From assembly GCA_025201765.1 (NCBI GenBank), contig MU623372.1:186001-250000 (forward strand): a stretch of 64,000 nt of DNA. Reading direction: 5' to 3'. Below the pieces are notes generated by a model. That model did not search any database and was not told where the DNA came from. It saw nothing but the letters and a program-made list of their open reading frames with translations. Position numbers and translations under genes: made by a program. This document shows, piece by piece, positions 53,876 to 63,951 of the stretch; the first letter of the stretch is position 1; each line of letters begins with the position of its first letter. This stretch comes from Daldinia sp. FL1419. Its lineage: Eukaryota; Ascomycota; Sordariomycetes; Xylariales; Hypoxylaceae.

Positions 53876-55086
53876 TGAACTGGTGTAGTGTGAGTACGTG
53901 GTTGTAATATGCAACAGGGATACGTAATAGGAGTACGCAGTACGGATACGCAGCAGGAATACGTAATAGGAACTATTCCGAAGGACCTTGATAGATACCC
54001 CTATAAGGTTTACATATACTCGTTTGGATATAAATAAGCCTTCAAGAATTGCTTTCTTACCTGATCAATTTAAGTTCTATATAGTTCATTAAGAGTTGTT
54101 TCTATATAACTTTATACGAATAATATATATTCTTTTGGCCTATATCCTCTTTATATGCGCTACCATTGTAGAGCAATTACATATAGCAGTTCATCTATCT
54201 GATCATCTCGATACCTCTTTCAAGATATAGTGAACCGGGGGTAGTGTGATTATGTAATAGGAGCTACCCTAAAGGGCCCTGTTGGCTACCCCCTTTAAGG
54301 TTTATACGCTCTTTTGGATATAAATAGGTCTTCAGGAGTTGTTTTCTTGCCTGATCAGCTCAAGTTCTACATAGTTCTTCAGAGATCGTCTTCATAGAGC
54401 CTTCATACGAGAATATACAATTTTCAGTCTCCTCCTTGAAGATATCCTCCTAGAGTGCGTTACCATTGGCAAGCAATCACATATATCTGGTTTCCTATCC
54501 GATCGTTCCATTATACTCCTCAGGATATAGACACCTTGTATCCTCGAGCTCATACAGCCTCTGGCTTGCTATGGGTTAGTTGAAGTATAGGGCATATCCT
54601 GCAGGAGCTATCAGAGCTCCTGTTCAGTGGCGACCACCTTCAGACCTCGAACACCGCAACCTCAGTCTTAGGAGGACCGATATCCATGAGAATCGCATCT
54701 ATCTAGGACCGTTTCCGTCTGATCAGGGCCGATATCAGGTTTATCAGGGCCATTTTTCGAGGACCGACAACATGGTCAATATCACTGCCACCAGCCTGAT
54801 CAGAGCAATTATCGTCTGATCAGGACAATTACAGCCTCAGGTCGAAAAAACGAGAGCCTGAGAGAACGAGGAGTGAGGGAAGTCCATTTGACCCTGAAAC
54901 CTCGTGCCAAGCCCGATGCGAAAACCCTCACACAGCCAGCATCGAACACCCTATTAGAACCACCACCCCCCACACTACCCCGGTTCAATAGTCACCTTAC
55001 ATCCTCGAGCTCATACAGCCTCTGGTTGCTATGGGTTAGTTGAAGTGTAGGGCATATCCTGCAGGAGCTATCAGAGTTCCTGTTCA
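53876..55086 (+). mobile_element. LTR-like copy A, split by element B
   Basis: Two parts, 53876-54230 and 54988-55086, together about 450 bp. The start TGAACTGGTGTAGTGTG and end AGTTCCTGTTCA give the short TGAAC.GG...CC.GTTCA inverted ends typical of LTRs. Four-base ATAT lies on both sides as a possible target duplication. A TATAAATA core lies near 54031. The copy differs from B mainly by transitions toward A and T, a pattern expected from RIP. The most likely reading is a solo LTR. Confidence 0.65.
54231..54987 (+). mobile_element. nested element B: LTR-like start, internal tail and long inverted ends
   Basis: It is inserted in copy A with ATAG repeated on both sides (54227-54230 and 54988-54991). 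54231-54626 is the same LTR-like unit (TATAAATA near 54320, end CTCCTGTTCA). It is followed by GTGGCGACCACC, which could be a tRNA primer site, and about 340 bp with a 79-codon open frame (54580-54819) of unknown nature. The right end CACACTACCCCGGTTCA (54971-54987) is the inverted copy of the left end TGAACCGGGGGTAGTGTG apart from one G. The internal part has several TGATCAG palindromes. No reverse transcriptase is present. Confidence 0.65.
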
Positions 55087-55249
55087 ATATATTTAATTAA
55101 ATTTAGGAATTTTGCTTAATTTTTTCCGTAATTGAAAAGCATTTTTTAAGGTGCTTTTTAGCTTGTTTATTTTGATTCTATAGTACTTTAGTGTTATAAA
55201 TGCCTTATAATTATGGCGTATATATATATTATAATTATAGCATATATAT

Positions 55250-55993
55250 TGAACCGATGTAGAGCAATTAGGTCATAGATACTACCCTGTAGAGACCCTA
55301 TTAGCCCCCTTAGAGCTAGACCCTCCAGGTCTCCACAGCTCTTTTGGACATAAATAAGCCCTCGAGAGTTGTCTTTCTTGCCTGATCAGCAGAGGCTCAT
55401 CAAAGTTCTATAGCTTAGTTTCTTCATAAATTCTTTGTACGAGAATATATAATTTTCAGTCTCTTTTTTGAAGATATCCTCCTAGAGTGCGCTACTATTG
55501 GCAAGCAGTCACATATATCTGGTTTTCTATCCGATCGTTCTATTCTCCTCAGGATATAGTCACCTTATATCCTCTAGCTCATACAGCCTCTGGCTTGCTA
55601 TGGGTTAGTTGAAGTACAGGTAGGTAGGTAGGTAGGTAGGTATATTTAACGCCGGGGCGGGGGGAGGGACCAGCCCCCGCAGACCTCCCTAAGGGTATGC
55701 GGCGTGCAGAGCTATCTACTTCTAAATACATATTTCGATATCCTGCATTCAAACCTTATAAGGCACACATGATGATTATCCAACCGTTCCCGTTGGCTCC
55801 TCCAAGTGAGCTCGTGTCCGGTGCAATATCTTTTCGGGTGTCACCCACCAGGGTGCCAGTATATTCGCTTTAAAGCCGTTCTGTTTCAAGCCCTTCTTCT
55901 AGCTTGAGGTATGTTCGAGCCGTAGATGCCACCCCCTCGGAGGGTGTTGGAGTACAGGGCATATCCTGCAGGAGCTATTAGAGCTCCTGTTCA
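55250..55993 (+). mobile_element. LTR-like copy C, split by a retroposon-like insert
   Basis: A third relative of A and B in two parts (55250-55620 and 55951-55993). It starts TGAACCGATGTAG, has ATAAATAAGCC, CCTGATCAGC and GCTCATACAGCCTCTGG in the same order, and ends GAGCTCCTGTTCA. No matching target duplication is seen, so it may have recombined or eroded. Confidence 0.6.
55621..55950 (-). mobile_element. 330-bp SINE-like insert with (TACC)n tail
   Basis: It interrupts copy C. The 8-bp AGTACAGG occurs immediately on both sides (55613-55620 and 55951-55958). On the minus strand it ends in about five TACC repeats, like the simple-repeat 3' tails of non-LTR retroposons. The body is GC-rich (GGCGGGGGGAGGG on the plus strand), unlike its surroundings, and non-coding. 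A weak B-box-like GGTTTGAATGC is present on the minus strand. Confidence 0.6.
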
Positions 55994-56043
55994 AGACGTG
56001 TTATAATTGTAATATATTTAATGGTTATTATATATATTAAGGT

Positions 56044-56113
56044 CCTGATCGGCTCGATCTCTAAGCTGATCGGCTCGATCTCAAAGCCATGCTTGGAGAT
56101 CGAGCCGATCAGG
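56044..56113. repeat. 18-bp perfect inverted repeat with doubled left arm
   Basis: CCTGATCGGCTCGATCTC at 56044-56061 pairs perfectly with 56096-56113. A second, near-identical left arm (CTGATCGGCTCGATCTC) at about 56066-56082 competes for the same partner. Confidence 0.8.
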
Positions 56114-56138
56114 CCCTAAATATATAATTATAATAGGT

Positions 56139-56254
56139 TGCGATAGTGAGGTTGTAATAGTGAGGTTGCAATAGCGAGGTTGCAGTAACGAGGTGGCAAT
56201 AGTGAGGTTGCAATAGTGAGGTTGCAATAGCGAGGTTGCAATAACGAGGTGGCA
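56139..56254. repeat. 15-bp minisatellite, about 8 units
   Basis: Tandem units of the type GAGGTTGCAATAGTG with CGAGGTTGCAGTAAC and CGAGGTGGCAATAGT variants. The variants recur in the same order about every 60 bp, so a four-unit block has been duplicated. Confidence 0.85.
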
Positions 56255-56470
56255 AATAGCTTTAATAAGTATAAACCAATAAGCCTCAGTTTCCAAACGT
56301 TCTGTAGCTTGTTTTTGCTACCTCTTGTACTGTACGTATATTTGAGTGGGGTGCTGTTTTGTGCCAGTTGAGGGGATAAAAGGACCTAAAGAGTAGGTAG
56401 TCTGGCACGTCAGTTTGTTCGATATCTTCTCATCTTCTCATCTTCTCTGCACCACCCCAACCCCTTCATC

Positions 56471-57587
56471 ATGGCAACCACCGCAAAGACAATTGTGGCT
56501 ACAGGCGCCAGCTCGGGCTTGGTAGGCAACATTCACTGATAATCACACAACATGAATCTAACCTCTTAACTATGCTATATAGGGATTTGAGCTGGTTAAA
56601 CAACTTCTAGACCAAACAGAGCCTTACAAATTCATCCTTGGGGCTAGGGACATGAAGACAGCTCAGGCTACCTTCGATGGACTCGAGTACGACAGTAACA
56701 AGCATAGCGTAACCATCTTTCCGTTGGAGCTGTCGAATCTTAGAACCGTCAAGAGTTTCTCTCAGCAAACCCTTGACAAACTTGGACAAGACAAGATCGA
56801 CTACTTATTGCTCAATGCAGCAATAGGCAAGAACTCGGATGGGCCTGGCCCTCATGGTTCCAAGTGGAGCGAGCCATACCTCGTAAACCATCTTTGTGAG
56901 AAACCACTTAATTCTTTCTAGGTCGAAAGGCGGTGCTAATGATGACTAGCACAACACTACCTAGTTCACCTACTCCGAGAGAAGTTGGAGGCATCGCAGT
57001 CGCGCATTGTGGTGGTCTCTTCCGGCGCCGTTTGTCTCGTCAAAGATCCTAGTATGTGAAATTTATCCATCGCTTAACCATGCCCAATACTGATCTTATA
57101 ATTACACGTAGAATTCCTTGAACATGACTTGACGGGTGGTACAAAAACGGAGCGTAGCGAATACGGCGCCACAAAATTTGTTCAATTACTTGGAGCCCAC
57201 TGGTGGCGCCGCCAACTCCAGGGTAAATGCCACGTCGTTGTTGTTTCCCCCGGCATGGTTCCTGGTACCGGTATTATGAGAGGCAACGATCGGATGAAGT
57301 TGCCCATGTATCACCCGGATGCGAAGAGTATCCCTACAGGTACGTTTAGCCCCTATCCACCATATAATAAAGGGGTTATGAGTTACTAACAATTTTTAGG
57401 TGCCCGAAATATCTACCGCGCATTCGTCAGGGATGATTTCCCCGAAGACCCTGAAGAGATCTTCTTGGCGTGTTGGGGGGAGTGGTGGCCCAAGTCTATC
57501 TACGGGCTTACTCTAGATAAAGCTCTTCAGGACAAATGGTCACCTAGCAAAGAGGAGATTGAGAAGGAAGAGGGTTTGGCTGCTTAA
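56471..57587 (+). CDS. short-chain dehydrogenase/reductase, 5 exons
   Basis: Exons are 56471-56521, 56583-56895, 56965-57051, 57112-57339 and 57400-57587, all in phase, giving 288 residues. The NAD(P)-binding motif is IVATGASSGLGFELV across the first join. Further motifs are YLLLNAAIG, then SRIVVVSSGAVC and the catalytic YGATK in SEYGATKFVQLL, then VVVSPGMVPGTGI. The layout is like the protochlorophyllide-reductase-type SDRs that are common in fungi, which reduce small carbonyl compounds with NADPH. There is no signal peptide, so the enzyme is probably cytosolic. It sits tail to tail with an AflR-type regulator. The substrate is unknown. Confidence 0.88.
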
Positions 57588-57912
57588 CTGAATTTGATTA
57601 CTCATGAACAAGGGGATGGCTTGGCAAGGATATTGAATAGGTACGTCAGAAGAGAGAAGTTTGTTGTTTTCAAGCATCAAATGTGGTTGAATACATATAG
57701 CACCCCGTATTATAAAGTTAGGTAGTTATAAGCATACTATCGCGGGACGATTTCGTAATATTTCGCTTTACCCCTAGCGACCTTAACCTCCAATGTTCTA
57801 CGACGCAGTTAAACATTCTAGGTACCTAGGCAGAGAACTACTTTTACCAGGTATAAGGACATAGCAGCAGCCGGTGAATAATCAAGTCTATCATTATAAA
57901 GAACGAAAGCAG
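57588..57912. other. spacer between convergent genes
   Basis: The 3' flanks of the SDR and regulator genes. AT-rich, no gene seen. Confidence 0.5.
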
Positions 57913-59439
57913 TTACGGCTCTATACTATCCCGCAGTAACTGTCTCGTCTGCTCAATGTGTTTTCGTAGTGCACTAACGCCACCTTTCCCAACATCCGGC
58001 TTGTATACAAGTTCCTCCTTGATCAACACCGCTCTCAATACTCGAAAGAACTCGGGTTCGCTTAAGAGACCATCCTGGTTAATTGCGCGCATCTCTAACC
58101 GAAACTCTTGTGGTATTCCCAGAAGGTTTTCCATCTTCTCGAATAGGTTGATAACCACTTGAATGAACAAGGTAGCTTGCAGATTGCCAGATTCTATGGC
58201 GAAGTTAGTGCTATTATCGTGCATATGATTTGATTACTCAATACGAGGGTTAGGGGGCCACTTACGAAGAGGGAAACTCCCAAAATCTATCCCTGGTAGT
58301 TCGCATAGAAAAGGAAAGTCGCTTTTGGATATTTCCAAAAGGCCCTCGTAGCAATGGGTAAAGAAGATGAGATAAAGTTGCGTGATATGTATATAGGATA
58401 TGAGAATATGCATGAGTGTCGCCGAATCGAGACATCGTTTAGGCTTATTCCTTAGCGTAGACACGAATGATGGGGTCGCTAATGTCTGTCCGTATTGGGA
58501 GGGGTGTGGTGAGTTGTTCCCTCTGCTTGAGCCGCTTGCGTTACCCTCGAGCCTTGATTCTGGTGTCCTAGGGGAAGACGCATGAGATGACATTGTAGTT
58601 GGTGTCTGATTCGCATCTGAAAGTGTGCATATGGCGTCTACAAACGCGCGACTGCTTTCTAGCACTCTGTGTATCGGTGTCCCAGAGAAATCGTCTGTTC
58701 TGTCATTGGGTGTAACGAGCGTGTCGAGGTTTATATCGGGGGACCCTCGTCCAATTTGGTCTAAGAGCTTAACCAAATCCAGGTTGATCTTAGCGAGTTT
58801 TTGTGTATCGCTCTCAGAGATCCCACGACCAACTTCAACAACCGAATCCTGTGTAGCAACAACGCCTTCCGGAGAAACCGGGCTATTATGGCTTATACTA
58901 GTTTCCCGTCCCTGTAGAGATAGCGTCCCGGCTGGCGAAGCACCCAATTGGAAACCAGATAAAGTAGGGATAATTTCTGACTGGTAGTCTATCGGTAAAT
59001 AGTTTTTGTTGGTGGTAGCATCTAAAGATGGGAAACTTCCATTGAAGCCATCGCCAAATATAGGTCCGTATATAGCAGGGTCCCAAGACTCGACCATTTC
59101 AGGATAAGTCCCCGTGTCTTGATTATTGCTGGGCACCTCAAGGAAAGCTGGTGGTAGCGTATTAATTGTCTGATTAGCATTAATATCCGGTGTAGTCTGT
59201 TGCTGGTCTTCCTGTCGTGGTCGTTTCCGTACCCCAGGACCGACGCCTCCTATTTTGCGACGGGAGCGTATGGGCACGTTAGGGGTAGTGGCGCACTGGG
59301 CACCTGCTCGCGTACATCGATAACAGCGCTCTTGTCCCGGTTCTCTCAGGCATCTCAATTTGTGCCCCTTGCACCGATCGCAAGCAGATCTGCGGACCGG
59401 GAGACCGGGGTATGTTACTTGCGCGCCTTGCATTTTCAA
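57913..59439 (-). CDS. Zn2Cys6 transcription factor, AflR-like, 2 exons
   Basis: Exon 1 is 59439-58266 and exon 2 is 58193-57913, with a 72-nt intron whose branch point CACTAAC precedes GCCATAG, giving 484 residues. The binuclear zinc cluster is at residues 20-49 with Cys20, 23, 30, 39, 42 and 49 (spacing 2-6-8-2-6), after RRSAC and before a basic stretch KIGGVGPGVRKRPRQ. The middle is Ser/Thr/Pro-rich. The splice restores LPGIDFGSFPLQSGNLQA and TLFIQVVINLFEKMENLLG, as in the AflR family C-terminus. Such proteins are nuclear regulators of local gene clusters. The neighbouring SDR and tannase are plausible but unproven targets. An earlier acceptor (ATAATAG) leads straight to a stop. Confidence 0.87.
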
Positions 59440-60567
59440 TCAGAGCTTTCACTGGCGACTTTGAGGGCGTCAATTAGAAAATTTACCGTTAAGATATGAA
59501 ATTCTCAAGGTATTCACGAGCTGATATTTGTTCGTTGGCTAGGAAAGCTGCGCCACACTTAGACGTTTTTTCGAGTACATAAGGCTAGTCTATTTATAGA
59601 TGCTGAATGCATGGGACTTTCATGCATCATTCATACCATTAACTACATGTAATCATTATTGATAGAACAGTTTGATTCCAATAGCTGAGCCATCAATTCG
59701 CTGCGGAATGGTATTTTATGGATAATGTCTCGTTTAATAAACTTCGCATCATAGTAACCTTATACATGTATTTGCCAAGCTATCCATCTACATGATTAAG
59801 AGACCAATAGTCATGTCAGCTGAATGCATATTTCGTATGATATAAGAAATAGAGGTTTATATTCCTTGGATACTTTAATGTAACTGTGTGCATCACAATC
59901 GGAGCATCCGAGGTAAAAATGGCGGAACTGCCGCGCATAGAGCCGCGAAGTTTATCTACCCGGGACCGTGGATATGCGTACCTGTAACGCTGCTTTTCCG
60001 TAGTGTATCGGAGTGCTCTCGGGGCGGGGACTCTCCATAACTCGAATAAGAGAATACCTATTTGAGAAAAGGGGTCCCGTGTAATAACCTTTTTCAAACT
60101 CCGATAGTGCCCGGGGACAAGGGTTCCCGGAGTGGGTCCGGTAATATTACATATTAAACTCATGCCATTATTGGTAGGATGATCAACAAAATGCAATCCT
60201 TCAGGATCAAAAGACTCATCGCGGGTCCTGCTGCCTAGGACTCACAAGAGCATCAGAACTGTTACCAATTAATGCCTTCTTAAGTACTATCACGTACTGA
60301 TTTGTATGAGGACCTACTTGTCGGGTTAGCTCTCGAGGTCATAAATAACTTCATAATAAGAGGCAACATACGATACTGCACGAGGGCATACTAGCCAATA
60401 GGAACTTTCTCACATAGGTACCTAGTAGGTTTTGAAGACATCAAAATACCCGATATGTATAAAAAATCGACATATTGTATACTGTGGAGGATCATCAGCT
60501 AGGACAGAGTGAATAAGAGAAGGTTATTATGTAATAAGGGGTTGAGGATATACTATGTACCCTTGAG
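59440..60567. other. divergent spacer between regulator and tannase
   Basis: AT-rich. A 126-codon minus-strand frame (60196-59816) has no recognisable features and I do not call it. It likely holds both promoters. No convincing upstream exon with a signal peptide for the tannase was found here. Confidence 0.4.
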
Positions 60568-62238
60568 ATGGCAACGAGAATAATAAGTTATAAGGATCGT
60601 TCAGCATTTATAAGGCCTACATCGTCCCCAAAGTTGAGGAAGCTCGTTTATTGCCACGACTATATGATCAACTCCTCCATCATGTGTACTCCTGCCCGGA
60701 TCCCCTACCCGGAGTTGCCTGGCGTACAATTCACTTCACTTAGCACTTCGCTAGTATCCAACTTGACCGTTGATATTCTTGAGAGCACATACGTGAATAA
60801 TGGAGCTATCCACGCCGAAGGTGTCAGTTTCTGCAACCTCACGACTACTTACACACATACTGGGGAGTCCGATACCGTCACTATTAGCATATATCTCCCT
60901 GAAGAGTGGAACGGCAGGATGCAGGGTGTTGGGGGAGGCGGCTATTCCGCCGGAGGCGTTAACTTTCCAGTGCTCCAGTATACCATGCTCGGCGCCGTGT
61001 CGGAAGGGTACTCTGCTATCACTACCAACGCCGGCCATTCTTCAATCAATCCTGACGATTGGATCCTGAAGAGCCCCGGACACGTTAACCTTCAACTCCT
61101 CGAAGAATTCGGCTCTACCTCGCTCAACGAATTATCCATTATTGGGAAGGCGATTACGGAGAGTTACTATGGCAAGCCGCCAGCATACTCCTATTGGAAC
61201 GGGTGTTCCCAGGGAGGGCGGCAAGGTTTCAAAATTGCCGAGAAGTATCCCACCGCATTCGACGGGATAGTGGCTTCAGCCCCAGCAGTCGACTTCGCCG
61301 GTTTGGGAGTGGCTGATCATTGGCCTCAGGTTGTGATGAAGGCGCTGGGCCACTACCCGAAGAATTGTGAGTTCGTCGCGATTACGGAAGCCTTTATCAA
61401 GTACTGCGATGGTAACGATGGGCTGTTTGATGGGATTGTCACTGACCCGGATTCCTGCGACTTTGATCCGTATTCCGTGGTGAACAAAACCATCGATTGC
61501 CCGGATATCGACGCTGGGACTACGCGTGTCTCGGAAGCCGCCATCAAGGTCGTAATTGCAACATGGGACGGCGCTCAGAAATCGGATGGCTCGTTCCTTT
61601 GGTACGGACTCAAAAAGGGAGCAAGCCTAGTAGACGAGATGATTCCACTCGGGGTCAACGCTGGACTTGCGACGACTAATTGCGTGGGGAATGGTACCTG
61701 CACAGGCCACACGATGGCTGTTGTTGATGCGTGGATCCGACTTCTCATCAAGAAAGACCCTACTTTCGATGTTTCGACCGTAACAGTTGACGAACTTCGG
61801 GTTCTATTCCAACAATCGCTAGACGAGTATGGTCCGGTATTCAACGTGGAGCCTAACTTGGACGGCTTCCGTGAGGCGGGGGGCAAGTTGTTGACGTACC
61901 ACGGTCTAGCCGACGCTATCCTTCCCACGGACTCTTCGTCGGACTTCTATGAAAAGGTCGCGAAGCACGATAAGAGGATAAACGATTACTATCGGCTTTT
62001 TGAAGCACCGGGACTTGCCCATTGTTGGTCAGGCTCTGGGGGATATTACCCTGCCGGAATTTTCAAGGCTTTGGTCTCTTGGGTTGAATCCGATATTGTC
62101 CCTGATAAGCTCGTTGCGGCGACATCTGAGAGTTTAGGTCCAGCTCGCGAGAGTATCTTGTGTCCTTACCCCCAGAAAGTACGGTATAATGGGACGAGTT
62201 CAAACGCCACAGCGGGTGATTTCTACTGCGACAACTAA
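60568..62238 (+). CDS. tannase / feruloyl esterase family protein without clear signal peptide
   Basis: A single-exon 556-residue protein. The catalytic CS-D-HC set is present: NGCSQGGRQG (Cys213-Ser214), HGLADAILP (Asp near 449) and GLAHCWSGSGGYYP (His-Cys near 485), where the two cysteines form the family's linking disulfide. GVGGGGYSAGGVNF matches the oxyanion region. A calcium-loop-like CDGNDGLFDGIVTDP is seen in the lid. The family hydrolyses ferulate or gallate esters in plant cell walls and tannins, normally outside the cell. Here the N-terminus (MATRIISYKDRSAF) is polar and the mature-like part begins at CTPARIPYPELPG. Several NxT/S sites suggest an extracellular ancestor. The start is uncertain. 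Confidence 0.85.
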   Translation: MATRIISYKDRSAFIRPTSSPKLRKLVYCHDYMINSSIMCTPARIPYPELPGVQFTSLSTSLVSNLTVDILESTYVNNGAIHAEGVSFCNLTTTYTHTGESDTVTISIYLPEEWNGRMQGVGGGGYSAGGVNFPVLQYTMLGAVSEGYSAITTNAGHSSINPDDWILKSPGHVNLQLLEEFGSTSLNELSIIGKAITESYYGKPPAYSYWNGCSQGGRQGFKIAEKYPTAFDGIVASAPAVDFAGLGVADHWPQVVMKALGHYPKNCEFVAITEAFIKYCDGNDGLFDGIVTDPDSCDFDPYSVVNKTIDCPDIDAGTTRVSEAAIKVVIATWDGAQKSDGSFLWYGLKKGASLVDEMIPLGVNAGLATTNCVGNGTCTGHTMAVVDAWIRLLIKKDPTFDVSTVTVDELRVLFQQSLDEYGPVFNVEPNLDGFREAGGKLLTYHGLADAILPTDSSSDFYEKVAKHDKRINDYYRLFEAPGLAHCWSGSGGYYPAGIFKALVSWVESDIVPDKLVAATSESLGPARESILCPYPQKVRYNGTSSNATAGDFYCDN

Positions 62239-62811
62239 GGTACGGTGGACTTGAGGTGCTTAAACATGCTGATTCATAGGGACAACCGGAATTTTGATCT
62301 AATTGGTGGGAATAAGTGGTATCCTTCTCGAGTACTTACATTCTGTACAGCTGTAACCGTTTTGACTTGTTTTACGTAGCTAAATTAATTCGAAAAAAAA
62401 AACGCGTTTCTCCACTCAGATCATCCTTTTACACTCTATCTTCTCCAGGATCCAAAAAGGCGTTTTTTGATTGTTGTCCTTGGCCCTGTAGCCCATTATC
62501 GGGGTTAGGTTCAGGGGTCAGCGGATGGGCGGCGGGGTGATTTTTCAGCAAATAGGGGTAACTCCATACAGAGTAGCCATTCCGCCACCAAATATTAATA
62601 GCATCACTTCGTCGCCAGAATACATTCCGCGGAAAACCTGAAAAAAGTTCCTATAAGCTGACATTGCTTTTTTGCATTTCGTTTTTGATCAAGAAAAAAA
62701 AAGGAGAGAAATATGTACATCAATTCCTACGGATACATAGTAAATACCCCTCACACCCTCCCTCCTATGTTGATTGTTCGTATTTTATCTTAACACTCCT
62801 TTCTAGGCGCA
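62239..62811. other. spacer between convergent genes
   Basis: The 3' flanks of the tannase and GH105-like genes. T- and A-runs, no gene seen. Confidence 0.5.
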
Positions 62812-63951
62812 TCATTTAGAAGCTAAAGAATAATCTCGATGGGCAGCGAACATCAGAACGGCGAAGCTTTGGGCTTCTGGGGATTCTTTTGCCGGCGTCC
62901 TATCACCCCAGTTCAAAGGGTTGATGACTGGCGACAATAAACCGTTGCTGCTTATCTTCTTGGTAATGGCCTCTCTCTTGCTATCTGCCCACTTAGTATA
63001 CTTCTGTCCGAAATCGCTGGGTTCAAGATGTGCCATGCGATAGGCGGTCGCCGTCAGAAGCGTAGTGCCGGACAATTCGCCAAACCAGGTCGTATCATTG
63101 AGGTAGTTGCGCAGCAGCGGCTCGTTAGGCTCGGCATTGTCGCGTGCAATCGCGCCGTCTAGAATTGATTTGATGATGCCCTTGACGGTTGTTATTTTAG
63201 ATTTCACTTTTTCGTCGCTCGCGTGTTGGGACTTTCTCGCCGTCGCTAGGACGCGGCTCATCCCTGCGGCAGCCCATGCGTTGCCTGTGCTCCAGATTCC
63301 CATGTCCTGGCTCTGCGGACCGATTATGTGATGCCAAAGTCCAGCTGCGCTTTTAGAATTCGTAGGAACACCCAAGACGTCGCGATATAGGATGCATTGT
63401 TGGAGTGCCGTGGCTAGTAGATCTGTATCATCTGTTTGGATTGCCCAATACGCGAGGGTTGGCGGCGCCATGTAAATGAAGTCGGCCCATAACTCAGCGA
63501 CCGACTCCCGATGGCTGATGGCGCCATTGGAGTATCTCGGCACGGCTGTGAGTAGGTGATTGACTTGACGTTCCGCTGCTGAGAGGTAATCGTGTTGGGT
63601 TTGGCCGATCAAAATGGCGTAGACCCCTAGGGAAGCTGGATCACCTGCAGCGCCTACGAGGAGGTCAGATTTCAGAGCAGATAATAACAATTAGTATTGG
63701 CATAACATACCATCACCATCTACAAGCGTGTCTGAGCTAGTCGAAATGTGAGGCTTCACATATGAGAGGGACCTAGTTGAGTCTACTTGTAAGACTGGAA
63801 TCTTGCCATCAGGAAACGGATCATCGCCAAAAACCGAGGCGCTCGGTGTGTGCCATTCTAGAAGGGCTTCAGCGAATGCACCATACTCCCAGCTATGGGT
63901 AGCCAGGCGCTGTCCTTGCGAGATAATATTACTGATGAGCTCTGACGACAT
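62812..63951 (-). CDS. GH105-like six-hairpin glycoside hydrolase, 2 exons
   Basis: Exon 1 is 63951-63711 and exon 2 is 63653-62812 (intron 57 nt, GTATGT...CGTAG), giving 360 residues. The join yields LVDGDGAAGDPASLGVYAIL. The all-helical barrel motifs are LATHSWEYGAFAEALLEW, GAISHRESVAELWADFIYM, GLWHHIIGP and GIWSTGNAWAAAGMSRVLA, as in unsaturated rhamnogalacturonyl hydrolases (YteR type, GH105/GH88 clan). These remove unsaturated uronic acid ends from pectin fragments. There is no signal peptide, so it would act on imported oligomers or be secreted without a classical signal. Length is close to the family norm and the gene appears complete. Confidence 0.8.

Noticed and set aside
55621..55950. 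5S-rRNA-derived SINE
   Set aside because: Only a 10-base word (GGTGGGTGAC) resembles the 5S internal promoter, which is not enough to claim 5S ancestry.
59816..60196. 126-codon minus-strand frame in the regulator-tannase spacer
   Set aside because: It shows no recognisable domain and has irregular composition. A promoter region is the simpler explanation.
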